Assembly: GCA_026929865.2 (NCBI GenBank)
Contig: CM049408.1
Coordinates: forward strand, 25,495,501 to 25,559,500
Reading direction: 5' to 3'
Length of the DNA stretch: 64,000 nt
Origin: Hyperoplus lanceolatus
Lineage: Eukaryota; Chordata; Actinopteri; Uranoscopiformes; Ammodytidae
Positions 36,101-54,500 of this stretch are shown piece by piece (the stretch's first letter is position 1; each line of letters begins with the position of its first letter). The notes under the pieces are model-generated. The model saw nothing but the letters and a program-made list of their open reading frames with translations, was not told the DNA's origin and searched no databases. Both the position numbers and the translations under genes were made by a program.

Positions 36101-39100
36101 CCTGATGTAACTCATTTCTTAAACTTGAGGACCACTCCCAAAAAAAACTCAGATTTGGTGAATTTCTTTTTTATTATTAAAAACAAAAAAAGACTTCAGG
36201 TTTTTTGAAAGATTTATCTGTAATTTATGGTTACAAGTTAGTGTGTCCTTAATTGAGCAGTAACTACATTAAACTTGCTCAAGCAGCGGACGACTCTTCC
36301 AGCAGGAAACAACAGAGCTAAGAGGACTTCAAGGCCTCTCAAGGCAATGAGCCATGGCAGTATGTGAGCAAGTCTGGCCCAGGGAATCAAAATCAATTTC
36401 AGAATTATGTGTGGATATATCTTGTTTAGTAATGCATTTGAGTACGAGCTTTTAGTTCTTTGGAGTGTGTAGTCTTCCACACACCCACATAAACACCATG
36501 CTAGTTTGCACACACATATTTAAATGTTTATCCTGTGTAAATAATTTTTATTCTGTATTTTATTCTGTTTTTGTTGTAGCCTACGTTAATTGAGAGTTTG
36601 TTTTGCACTGTATTTTGAGCCACGTCTATAAGACGATTTTCCTCATGACGGACAATAACATTTTCTGAATCTGAATCTTGTAACACATTTATATTTTCTC
36701 CACTTTTTTCTTCCTGTTGGGCTTTTGCAGAAACTGGAGGAGGAGAAAGGAAAGAAAGAAAAGGAACGAATGGAGGTGGAGAAGGAGAGGCGGGAGAGAG
36801 ACAAGGAGAGAGAGCGCGAGCGTGAACGCCGGGACCGCGAGAAGGAGAAGGAACGGGAGAGGGAGCGGGACAAGGAGCGTGAACGGGACAGAGACAGAGA
36901 GAGAGACCGGGAGAGAGACAGAGACAGGGAACGCACCAAGGAGAGAGAGAGAGAGAGAGACAGGGGCCGCAGTCGAGACGTCAGCGAAGACCGCAGCAGA
37001 TCGAGGTCAGTCGGAGGCCACGGCGGTCAAACTGGAGCAACTGTTGGTCTGAAAATGCAAGTCGAAGCACATCATGACTAATTGTGATGTAATTTTCTGT
37101 TGTGTAAAACTGTTTTACTGACGAGGCTATTGGAAGGGGCAATGATTATAAGTCAAGACTACGCTGTGTGTTTCTACCATAGACTGTATGGTTTCTATGT
37201 ATTGATCCAATGGGAGAGCTGCATCTTTTGCACCAAATTAGTATTCAAAGGTGGAGTCAGTGATTCAGTGATTCTGGAGAAAGCTTGGTGTCAAAATCAG
37301 TGAATATCTCCTTGCGAATCGCTGCTTGTCCATGCTGTTTGTGCATTGAAAAGACAAAGAAAAAAAGGTGTTGATTGACAGCCAATGGGGTGGCATGCAA
37401 ATAAGGAGTTAAGACAGACCCACCATAGCTAGCAGCAATGCTATCAATAGGCTCATCGCTATGAAATACAGATAGCATGTGTTTTAGATGTCAGCAGCAA
37501 GTGTGACAATAAGCATGACAATATTTGTGTTGAAGCCAAATACTTTATCAAGACCAAAGTACAAGCCGATCATTATCTCAGCATATATCAATAGCATTAC
37601 AACATCATTTCTCCAGAATTGCTGACTCATCCTTAAGTGTAGTAAATTAGTCGGCTGTTATTTACTTAATTATAAATTAATGTATTTGTCGATTTGAATG
37701 CTGATGTGGTCTAGAACAAGGCTTATAAATGTTTTTGGCAGTAGGTGCCTAGCTCAGACCAAATCAGCAAAACTGACTACATGTGAAATAACTGCTCAAC
37801 CTTTTTGTTATATTCTTTCGATTTTTATCCTCTAATTTCAACTGTAAGATAACTAAATTAGGGTGCACTGGTGCCTGGTAGGAGGGACACAGGTTTAAGC
37901 ATGGCATGGATAAACCGGCCCAATTATTATTGCGCCCTTAGTCTTAACAGCAGTTACCCGTTGTCTCCTGCAGAGAGAGGACAAGGGAAGAAAAAAAACG
38001 TGACCGCGAGGAAGATGAGGAAGACGTGTACGAGCGGAGGAGACTGGAGAGGAGGCTCAGGGACAAGGAGGCGGCCTACCAAGAAGTATGTATACTGTCT
38101 CTCCTAATTTCAATATCGCTCGATTACCTTGCAAATAATTGTACACAACCAAATGAATGAATTATTTTTTTAATATCTCTTTGCAGCGCCTGAAAAACTG
38201 GGAAATCCGGGAGAGGAAGAAGGGTCGCGACTACAGCAAAGAAACTGAGAGGGATGACGAGAGGCGTCGTGAAATGGTACATCATCTATTCATACTAACT
38301 AAACCAGATTAAGTTATTAGCTAAAAGTTATTGCCATTGGTTTTAGACAAAATGCCAGATATGTGAGGATGACTTGCTGTATTCATGCAGATACTTTTAT
38401 TGTTGTTGTGCGTTTTGAATTCAGATGAAAGAAGCCAAAAGACTGAAAGAGTTCCTTGAAGATTATGACGACGACAGAGACGACCCGAAATACTACAGGT
38501 GAATATTACTTGTATTTAAAGCCAGTGCAAAGAGGTGAGTTTTAAGCTTGTATATTATATTCATTGTTTCTTAACCTCTCTGGTTCTTGTCCTCAGGGGC
38601 AGCGCGTTGCAGAAGCGACTTCGTGACCGGGAAAAGGAGACAGAGCTGGACGAGCGAGACAGGAAGAGGGAGAAGGAGGAGCATGAGGAGATCAGACAGA
38701 GGCTTCTGGCTGAAGGTCACCCAGACCCTGATGCTGAGCTGCAGAGGGTGAGGCCAGCAGCACCGCTTTCACTTTTGTAACCCAAGGACTTTAAACTGTT
38801 CATTTAAATGTGAAACCTGGACACTGTAATCAGTCTCAAGGACAATCAGGAGAAACCAGATTTCTCTGCTGAATGAACCCCACAGAGATGGCTGCGTTTT
38901 AATTAAAGAGGACGTATGATGCTTTTTGACTTTTATGACCTATAAATGTTGTTATGATGATTCATAGTCATTCTTAACCATACTAAATTATCAAATAATG
39001 ACTTACATGCATTTCGACATATTCCCTGCTGACCGTCTGGGGTGTCTGTGCAGAGCACTAAACACTATTCTAGCCAGTCGAGAAGTCACGTCTTCAAAGC

Positions 39101-42100
39101 GGTCTACCCTTTCATAATTCGTGACGTCGCATAAAACTTTGTGACGTCACCACGCGGATGTTTCCATGTATGGTAATGCTGTCACTTCCCTGTTCGCGTC
39201 TGCCTCGCGCCTTTATAGGTCCATGCTCGCGCTTCCCGCCACTGAAAGTGTTCCGGAAGGAAGGTAACCAATCGCAACGGAGTAGGGTTTGCAGGAGGGG
39301 GGGGAGGGGAGCGGAGATGGCCGAAGCACACACACTCAAGTGTTGACAGGACGTGCTGGATCGCCAAAATAAGAGAAAGAGCTTCCCGAAAATCTACATA
39401 GTTTTTTGTGATGTAATTCGTGTCAGGTTGCTCTATAGCAGTGTAAAACAAGAAATTAAGACCAGAAAAGTAGTATAATAGGTCCTCTTTAACATTTCAC
39501 AAGTGCACATGTTCATAACAAAAGACTGCAGTGAGGGGAAGTTGAATAGCTGCTGGATGAAAGGATAATTTCACTGAGCAATTTGCCCAAATTACCAATC
39601 CACTGACAAACTAGGGCTGCATGATTTAGAAAAAATATCTTCCGGTGCTTGAGAAGCTGTCGGTTAAAATAAAAAATGTTTGTCATAATGTTGTTAAGTT
39701 ATAACACAACACCACCTTGTAAATATAGTTAAAGTGCTAGTATATGATTTGACATAAGTCAGTTTCCATTACTGAGCACTTGACTGTTTGTTAAATTCAG
39801 ACATTCACACTGTGAATTCGGTCTAATCTGTAACGATATTAGCACATCTGATATTAAAATGTCACCAGTCACAAGTATTGATTTCCTGACAGACACATAA
39901 GAAAAGTGCCGGTTTGCTCATGTGTCCTTTTCTTATCCGTGCAGATGGAGGAGGAGGCAGAGCGCAGACGACAGCCTCCTCTCAAACTTGAGCCGGAGGA
40001 GGAAGTTGTGAACCACGAGAAATCCCACAAAGACCGTGACAGAGAACGTGAACGTGACCGAGACCGTGACCGTGGTCAGCGTGGCTCCGGCCGGCCGGCG
40101 GAGCCCCCGGCCCCTCGAGCCTCACAGCCGCAGCATTCTGACGACGATGATGACGTAGAACCGCTGGTGGATGATTACCATGACGACTGTATGGACTCAC
40201 CGGAGGAAAAGCCACAGCTCAAACCCATCATGCGACCAATCACCACGGCTCCCTCGGTCTCCTCGGGCAGCGGGGGCGCCACGCCAAACTCCCCCGACAA
40301 CGAGTCGCCATGTGGCATCATCATCCCCGGGGAGGACACGCCAGAGGTCCAGCCTCCAGAGGAACACCGGCCTAAGATCGGTCTGAGTCTCAAACTGGGT
40401 GAGTACAGCAGCAAACTACGGACACAATATGGTCCAGTGTTTCCCTCAGCGCTTTATGGCTAAGGTGGCCGCCATTAATGTAGTAGCAAGCGCGATGTGT
40501 GCTTATGCATGGTCATAACTGTGCGAAAGCCTGTGATTTGTGGTAAAAAGCATGTGTCTCCAAGCTTGTCTCTATCAGCGGCTCTGTGTCTGCAGCTTTG
40601 CGCGCGCGACCACGACATGCACGCGGGAGAGTTAAACGAGCAAAAGCAAACCGACTTTTAACTGGTGGCGATAATAAACGCAGTGCAGTTTTATGGGGAT
40701 ATTTAGCTGAACAGAAAGAAGTGCTCTGCAAAGCTAGAACAGTTTAAGACTCCACATCACCGTGGCAACACAACCTATCTATCATCTCAGACAGCGCAGA
40801 GAAAAGTTTGAAGAATGCATGAGAGTGATGGCCCAGCCAAGTTTCAGTAAGTTTACAGAAGTGCCACACTGTTACTGTCTTTGAAATGCATTTAGTCATT
40901 TTAAGGGGAAAACACATTGTATTTATTATTTCAACTATTGAGTTATTTTTCAAACAGCATGCTAGTGTAGGACAAGAAGATTTATTTTCTGAATTTTCAA
41001 TGCTGCTTTATTTTTATGTTTTAAATTGGGAAATACATGTTCCAAAATGACCAATAACCTCTGTATTTAAAAAGAAATCAAGCAAGTAGGCTCAAAATAA
41101 CCATTAATGAATTATAGGCTATCACATCACAGTAGGCCTATTGTCCACAATAATCGCACAACAGCCCCCCATCCAAAAAGGAACTTTAAAAAGTTGAATT
41201 CTCACTTTGTTAAGTGATGTCACATGTTAAGTGTATGGTCCATTATTTGGATTTAGTGTGTCTGCATAGTATTACACAAAGAGTAGAAGTTTTCTTTAAT
41301 TGTGCTTTGTACTGTCTGCATGTTTGCACATTTGTACCTGCACATAGCAAACAAAATTGCACAACTGTAAGGTCAGTGTCTGTTGTATTTTTGTATTCAA
41401 ATTAACAGTTGTTTATTTATTTACTGCGCATTGGCATCTTTGAGCAAAATACGAACAACATTTTCGGGGAGGCACGAACCCTGGGCAGTGACCACCTTGA
41501 CTAATACATTTTCTGGGGTAAACACTGTGGTCTAGCACCAAAAGTACCAGGGATTTTGAGTTCCAGGAACTCCTCTTGATCGTTTCAGTGTTCTTTATTT
41601 ATGCAAATAAAGTTCTTTATTTATGCAAATCAGGCTACTATACAGACCCGTCGCCAGACGTCAGTCTTAAGGGGGGCATATGAAATGCATAGGGGGGCAC
41701 AATTATTATTAGCCTACAGTACGTATATTTTTAATAGTCCTATACTCTATTCGCGCAGCACGTAATCATCACGTTAAACTAACCAACAGCGGTAGCCTAT
41801 AGCCTACATCATCAGTCCTCATAATTTAAAGCAATACATTACATAGAAGCAATGTTATGAATATCCATAAAACACTTACTATTCAACATATTAGATGTAG
41901 CCTAACACCAGACGCCTATCTCAAACATTGCATTTTAAAGCAGTCAACAGAGGGATATGCATTGCCATTACACACACACACACACAAACGGTAGCCTACT
42001 TTGAGTGGAGGCAGGGCTGTGCTCTCTCCAGTCCCTTCTATCAGTACAGCGGGAGGCGGCGTTTCTCCGAGCTCAACCTCCTCATCAACATATATTTCGG

Positions 42101-44495
42101 CCTCCGGGTTCAAAGCAGCCAGTGCGCCAATGAGCTCGCTACTGCGCTCTCCAAAACGCGCATCCACCTCTCCTTGGACAGCATCAATAACACTGTAAAA
42201 TACTCTCTTGAACTCAGTGTTTTCGACTATGTCACTTTCTGACGGACCAACTGTTTCCTCAACTGCAAATCCGTGGAGGTTCTTGTAAATTGTGCGTCTT
42301 CTCTTGCTTGGACCGGGGTCGGTCTCCGGCACAGCCTCGATGGGCGTGGCTGGAGGAGCGCAGAGTTCCCACAGTGCAAAACTGTGGCTTCACGCAATCA
42401 GAAGTGTCACCGCGCTGAACAAGTCCATAATTTCGGCTTGTAGTAGTCTGTTATGCGGCTCGAAAAGTGACTACAGTTTGACGATCCGATTTGGCAGAGG
42501 AGACTGTTGGTTGGCTTTTCAACCATTACCGAATATCGATTGATGATGATTGAACTAGAAATGAAATAGTAAGCCGGCGAAAACTCATCCAGCTTCACTT
42601 TCCAAAATGCGCGGTAACTGTTGAGCGGCTGCATTGACGTATTACGTAGGCCTACGTAGCCCTTTCTTTTCAGTAAGGCCGTGATAGGCTGTTGCAGTGT
42701 AGATAGATTCCCATCAATCAAACACAATCACACCATTGTTTATTTAGATTTTAAATGTTTTGATGATAAATAATGCTACATTAGTATTTATCAACACAAA
42801 ATTAGCTACTATGATAGTATAGATTAGAATACAAATGAAAGTATTTTTTTTGAGAGATCTGTGTCCCAAGTGGGGGGGCACAAGCATTTCTGGGGGTGGG
42901 CCCGGTGGCCCCCTATGGCCCGCCCATAGCGACGGGTATGCCACTATAGTGAATGTTACCGGTGTGATGTCAATATGAGGGTCAGCAGATCATTTTTCCA
43001 TCTATTTTTCACAGAGAGGCGCACACGCCGGTCCGAAAAAAAAAAAAAAAATCAATTACCCAGAAATTAGATTCCAGGGAAATGTCCCGTGGTGGAAGAT
43101 GGGCTGTTTGAAATGTATTTCGTTAGCATTGCTGCTTTGTGCAAGCAAAACAACTGTTGCTTCTCTTCTCCAGGTGCCACCAACAGTCCCAGCCAGCTCG
43201 TAGTAGGAAAGCGAAAGAAGCTGGCGACCGTAGATAGTGTTTTCAACAAGTTTGACGAGGAGGAGGCAGATGAGGCTCCCCGCAAAAGGAAACTGGTTCC
43301 TCTGGATTACGGTGATGATGACAAGAGTTTGGGGCTGGACGGAGCGGAGATGCCAGGGGCCAAAGGCAGCGGCAACACGGAGGAGAAACGAAAGCACATA
43401 AAGAGCCTTATAGAGAAGATCCCCACCGCCAGGCCTGAGCTCTTCACCTACCCTCTGGACTGGACCATGGTTGATTCGGTAAAGAGCTTCATTTGCAACA
43501 ATTGTATAGACATAATATATTTCAAAGCCATAGGTTCTGGAAAATGTTTTTTTTTACAAAATCAGTGAATATCTCCTCTCGATCCACTACCTGTCTGTAC
43601 TGGGAATCAAATCCAGGGTTAATACACAGCCTAGACACTGTGAACATGGATGTTGCTAGCTCAGGTGGGCCCCCTTTGTCTACATACCAGTTTTCAGGGC
43701 CTAGTCCATGTGTTTACACCAGATATTTTGTCTTCTCCAGAATCGCCGACTCCACCTTTTTAATATTCTATCCTGTTTGCTAGGGTTGAGTCATTTTAGC
43801 AAATGACTTGGTGGTTTATTTGCTCTCCTTACATGAGGAATAGAAAATGAAGCCATGTCTTGTTCTCCCTGTAGACTCTGATGGATCGGCGCATTAAACC
43901 GTGGATCAACAAGAAGATTATTGAATACATTGGCGAGGAGGAAGCTACGCTGGTGGAGTTTGTCTGTTCAAAGGTTTGTGATTCTCTGACTTCAGGAGCT
44001 CACGCATCAGCTGTATTATTTTTAAATAATAAAATCATTAAGATTTTTTTAAAACTAAACATATTATTTGTGGGCTTTGCTGTTGCATGCGTTTAACTGA
44101 ATGTTTTCTCTTTTTTCCCCAGGTGATGGCACACAGCACCCCTCAGGGTATTCTCGATGATGTTGCTATGGTAAGTTCAATTTGGTTCTGGATCACAAAG
44201 CCAAAGTTAGGGGGTTTGTCCAGAAATATTACATGAGAGCAGCAGCCGGTAGGGACTAAAATAGCTAAACAATTATTGGATGTATTGCCATTACATTTTG
44301 TCAGTAGTCGTGACAATATAAGTTTTTATTTGAACTATGCATATGTTGACAATTGTGTATTGTATGTGTGTTAACATTGTTTTTCTATCCAACCTGTTGT
44401 AGGTTCTGGACGAAGAAGCAGAAGTCTTTATAGTAAAAATGTGGCGGCTGTTGATATATGAAACTGAGGCAAAGAAGATCGGACTGGTGAAATGA
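27146..44495 (+). CDS. rbm25: rbm25, RRM/RE-rich/PWI splicing factor, complete, 17 coding exons
   Basis: Coding exons are 27146-27251, 28004-28050, 28290-28451, 28591-28648, 29111-29271, 29432-29626, 31692-31775, 36731-37005, 37974-38085, 38187-38276, 38425-38498, 38597-38747, 39945-40398, 43174-43478, 43875-43973, 44123-44170 and 44403-44495. They total 2514 bp (837 aa; human about 843). The protein starts with a Pro-rich region, then an RRM (about 84-162; RNP2 VFVGNI at 86-91, RNP1 LQAFGFCEY at 123-131). A long Arg/Glu/Asp-rich stretch encoded mainly by exons 8-12 follows. It ends with a PWI domain carrying PWINKKIIEYIGEEEATLVE and EAKKIGLVK. RBM25 is a nuclear-speckle protein that binds exonic CGGGCA-type elements and U1 snRNP components and controls alternative 5' splice-site choice, for example BCL2L1. 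A poly(A) signal is AATAAA 44897-44902. Several introns carry transposons, including two kilobase palindromes. Confidence 0.97.
29710..29825. repeat. Probable dispersed repeat fragment
   Basis: The words gcagactttcagctttaatt and gagggtatt resemble a repeat I recall as widespread in fish. Immediately after it, actttattgatccacag (about 29831-29847) resembles the tail of another retroposon. Both are fragments in rbm25 intron 6. Confidence 0.4.
29977..31543. mobile_element. Giant palindrome made of two opposed Tc1-like 3' halves
   Basis: The outer ends are inverted repeats starting CAGGTGAAACTCGAAAAATT, with TA outside (29975-29976, 31544-31545), as in Tc1/mariner insertion. Unlike a normal copy the inversion continues inward: about 29977-30705 pairs with about 30816-31543, leaving a loop of about 110 bases. 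Each arm holds the same decayed 3' part of a transposase. In the right arm the plus strand reads KVTTAIYQKILEHFMLLSVD and later DLAPAHG (30973-30993), whose Asp is likely a catalytic one, with frameshifts and stops after it. The left arm has the same on the minus strand. The transposase 5' half is missing. It lies in rbm25 intron 6. Confidence 0.88.
32208..33307. mobile_element. 1.1 kb fold-back element (large palindromic MITE)
   Basis: Arms of roughly 490 bp (about 32208-32705 and 32815-33307) are near-perfect inverted copies around a ~110 bp centre. The ends read TACCTAGGGGGCAAA against the complement TACCCAGGGGGCAAA, with TAA outside on both sides (32205-32207, 33308-33310). A TAA duplication suggests PIF/Harbinger-type insertion. 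The mirrored frames (32382-32576 on minus, 32942-33145 on plus) are about 80% alike simply because of the symmetry; neither resembles a known protein. It lies in rbm25 intron 7. Confidence 0.85.
33308..36730. other. Remainder of rbm25 intron 7
   Basis: About 3.4 kb of AT-rich intron DNA separates the palindrome from exon 8. A short (TCCC)n tract lies near 34421-34441. Segments around 35000-35900 look repeat-like, but no ends or coding motifs could be matched. No additional exon was seen. Confidence 0.5.
37248..37632. mobile_element. MITE family A, copy 3
   Basis: The left end aaggtggagtcagtgattca then gtgattctggagaaagctt pairs with the right end (tttctccagaattgctgact then catcc). The right flank is TTAA (37633-37636); the left is TTCA (37244-37247), probably a mutated duplication. 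It shares aatcagtgaatatctcctt with the other copies. It lies in rbm25 intron 8. Confidence 0.65.
38907..39488. mobile_element. TTAA-flanked element with AGAGGACCTATTATAC ends
   Basis: The left end AGAGGACGTATGATGC pairs with the complement of the right end (AGAGGACCTATTATAC), with TTAA outside both (38903-38906, 39489-39492). The 582 bp interior is unusually GC-rich for an intron and has two CRE-type words (gtgacgtcgc near 39121 and gtgacgtcac near 39141). No transposase was found. It lies in rbm25 intron 12 and is non-autonomous. Confidence 0.7.
40435..41527. mobile_element. hAT-like element with 5 bp duplication TGGTC
   Basis: The left end CAGTGTTTCCCTCAGCGC, with taaggtggccgcc inside, matches the complement of the right end (CAGTGTTTACCCCAGAAAAT, with tcaaggtggtcac inside). 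TGGTC lies directly outside both ends (40430-40434 and 41528-41532). CAG...CTG termini with a 5 bp duplication fit the hAT5 group; most hATs make 8 bp. No transposase was found. It begins 36 bp after the end of rbm25 exon 13, just inside intron 13. Confidence 0.75.
41591..41632. repeat. Tandem 22 bp repeat with two octamer motifs
   Basis: The unit ttctttatttatgcaaat occurs twice in succession, each with ATGCAAAT, the POU/Oct octamer. It sits between two transposons in rbm25 intron 13. A regulatory role is unproven. Confidence 0.5.
41643..42940 (-). mobile_element. hAT element with 8 bp duplication and a transposase fragment
   Basis: The ends are CAGACCCGTCGC and the complement CATACCCGTCGC. 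The flanks are CTACTATA (41635-41642) and CCACTATA (42941-42948), an 8 bp duplication with one change. On the minus strand an open frame from 42332 down to about 42000 encodes a ~110-residue piece with FKRVFYSVIDAVQGEVDARF then GERSSELIGALAALNP. This resembles a middle part of TTF/ZMYM-type hAT transposases. It ends at a possible splice donor (CTCAAAG|GTAGGC, about 42000). The zinc finger, catalytic core and dimerisation region are missing, so the 1.3 kb copy is deleted. It lies in rbm25 intron 13, directly next to another hAT-like element. Confidence 0.82.
43525..43757. mobile_element. MITE family A, copy 4
   Basis: It carries the shared words aatcagtgaatatctcctct then cgatccactacctgtctgta, and a right end reading ttctccagaatcgccgactc then cacct. 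The left end is decayed (aagccataggttctgg). It lies in rbm25 intron 14, starting about 45 bp after exon 14. Confidence 0.6.
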
Positions 44496-44568
44496 AGACC
44501 GAATGTCTCTCTGTCTGACTTCTCTCGCTCGCACTTCTGCTGCCTTCAGTTTGGTCCAGAAGACTGTA

Positions 44569-44605
<37 letters not shown>

Positions 44606-44920
44606 GTACGTCCCTCCATTCCTTCGGCAAGGAGCTGCTGCCTTGAATGTGTGTGTGAGGGTGTGTGTGTGTATATGTGTGTGTGAGATTGGAAGGGAGA
44701 GTCTGAGCTGTGAACAGAAAAGGTTTGCACAAACATATTGCATGATAAACATAGGTTGTATTTAATTTTTTCCTGTGTTGATGCTGTCGAAGGCAAAAGA
44801 CGGTTGCATTTTATCCATCTATTCTCCAATACATTGGAAAACATTCTGCTTTGATTTACTGTTGTCCTGTTGAGGCACTGCTCCATTGTGTGAACTAATA
44901 AATATGCTTTTGTACAAAAT
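44496..44920 (+). other. rbm25 3' UTR with poly(A) signal
   Basis: The UTR follows TGA 44493-44495, contains a (GT)n microsatellite (44571-44603 and more interrupted GT to about 44685), and has AATAAA at 44897-44902. Cleavage is expected about 15-25 bases later. Confidence 0.7.
44571..44603. repeat. (GT)n microsatellite
   Basis: A pure GT run in the rbm25 3' UTR. Confidence 0.92.
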
Positions 44921-45850
44921 GTTTGTCTTTCTTTACTGGGTTTTATATTATATTTCCTAATATAATTTCTATGATAATGTCCTATATATCTTTAATTGGC
45001 TGGTTCCAAACAAAATTATGCTTAAGAAAGTGTATGGAAATATTGTCTTATATCAGTCCTTATGTTTTTGTTGTTTTTGTATTGTTTTTATTTTTTATTT
45101 TTTAATTACTATATATAAACAAAACCTCAAATGATCAAACTTTTTTCATTTACAAACTGTTATTGTACTTTCATCTCCCTCCAGATAATTTCATTGAAAT
45201 AGGGACTTTCGGTATCGTGATACAAGTTACAATTGTATCATTCTCTGTGATAGTCTCCAGAATAGAATAATGACTTATCAATGAAAGGAACCAGATATTC
45301 AAGAGCATAATCTTCTGGATCATCATAGAAACATCTTTAAGGGTAATAAATAGTACACGTTCATTCAAAAGACACATCAATAGTTTTAATTCTATTATCA
45401 CTTTGAATAATTCAATGATTTATGTAAACAATGACAATATACTTTAAGCAGAAGAACAAATGTAAAGACTAGAAAATAATACAAAGGATGCCAGGTGTCA
45501 ACATAAATAGATCGGCTTGAGTGAACACATTAACATGGGTGCGTGGTCTCACCCATTGACCTATTATAAGAGGGTCTCACTGTCTGTATAGCCTTTTTAT
45601 TATATGCTGAGTGAGGTTATTGTCTTAACATACATTTCAATTTCAGGCATGAAAATTAGGGTTTACTAGAGTAAATTTACATTTATGAATTTAAAACTTT
45701 GCTGCCAGTATAGCGAGGTCTACAAGAAAATACTGTGGCATGCGTCATGCACATGTTGCTGTTAAAGCTCAAAATTACAATATGATCGAAATAAATCTCC
45801 AAATATCTTTCCATAGATAGTAGTAGACATCACTCCCTCCTGCAGTGTAT
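44921..45850. other. Intergenic between rbm25 and slc39a9
   Basis: About 0.9 kb of AT-rich DNA between two genes on the same strand. No gene, RNA or clear transposon was seen. Confidence 0.5.
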
Positions 45851-46344
45851 GTGAAACGTGGCAGGTTCCTCCCCCAACGACAGGTGGATGACGTGTTGTA
45901 ACCCGGAAGTACTTTCCATCGGCCCCAAACAAGAGGCTGTGCTGTTAGCCTGTCTGTTAGCCTGCTACCTACACAACTGGTGGGAAAGTTCCAATATTAT
46001 TCTTGTCAGCTGCTTTTGGACGAAACAATGCGGGGTGTCGGATATTTTGCAAGTGAACGTGTCAGGATTTGTCATTTGTGATTTTCCTTTTTTTCAAGAG
46101 CTAGAACATTACCGAAGCTAGTTAGCTTAGCTTTGCTATCGGCCAATCGAGTCAGTAACGTCTCAGTTTTAGTGAACGTGGATGTTTGGCAGCGAGCTGA
46201 ACTAGTGCCAGATATCTTTAACCTACAGCTGCACGACAGGGAATGTGATTTAAACTCGAATAGCACGAGTAGATGTCCGTGTTGAAAGCAGAGGTGCAGG
46301 TTTTGACGTGTTAGTAGATTTGCGATAAGAGGAAAAGTGCAATC
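45851..46344 (+). promoter_or_regulatory. slc39a9 promoter and 5' UTR region
   Basis: The base composition rises in GC at about 45860. An ETS-type word CCGGAAGT lies at 45903-45910, the classic core of TATA-less housekeeping promoters, about 435 bp before the ATG at 46345. No TATA box is seen. The start site is inferred only roughly. Confidence 0.5.
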
Positions 46345-53776
<7,432 letters not shown>

Positions 53777-54500
53777 ACACGGATTTCAGATGGATTTGAT
53801 TTATGACGAAGCGTGTGTACAGGGGAAAGAAGCTGAAACAAAGACTTCAAACAACAGAATTGTGGATCTAAACGTCTTATTTGCTTGTTGTCTTCTGATG
53901 GACCTCCAGCACCAGACTGGGAACGTTTCGGGGAACTTGTTATTGCTCGAAAAACTCACTTTGAAACAGGGAATGAATGATGTTAGGGAAATCTTTTTTG
54001 ATGCTGTGAAAACCAAGGCACACAAAGATGTTTTTCTCAACATCTTACGGCTACTGTATGTGTCCATTTATTCCACCAGAATGTTTTTTAGAGGGGCACC
54101 CTTTAGCTCTGTTTATTATTAACATCCCTGTGTTGAATTATCTATTTGTCCAAAAGTCAAAGAACCAACCTTGATTTCATGACCCTGATGTTTTACTTCA
54201 TGGCGGTTGCACGGTGAGATTTTCTTGAATTGAGTCTGTGACATCTAGAAAGCAAACTTTCTTTCTTTTTATATCTATATATAAATGTACAGAATGTAAA
54301 TCTCTTAGCAAAAATCAAGATCGATTTGAGCTGATTTTCAAGTGCCATATTAGCAAAACGAACCTGAAGAAACGGCGACATGAGGACATTAGTTTGTGGA
54401 AAAGTGCTCCCGTACTTTTTTTGTTTGTTTTCAATATATTTTCCTCGCAGCCAGCGATGATGCAGGACATGAGATCGGCCTAAATAAAGCCAGATGTAAG
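53777..54500 (+). other. slc39a9 3' UTR
   Basis: The region runs from the stop codon at 53776 to a likely poly(A) signal AATAAA at about 54484-54489 (gcctaaataaagccag). Reading frames here are short and on both strands. Confidence 0.6.

Noticed and set aside
36643-36939. Minus-strand SR-like protein (SLSLSRSRSL)
   Set aside because: It is the antisense reading of the Arg/Glu-rich rbm25 exon 8.
39906-40463. 185-residue single-exon protein
   Set aside because: It is rbm25 exon 13 (39945-40398) with intron sequence read at both ends; the donor at 40399 restores the frame to exon 14.
41916-42332. A host gene inside rbm25 intron 13
   Set aside because: It lies between hAT ends with an 8 bp duplication and resembles transposase; no evidence of domestication in the sequence alone.
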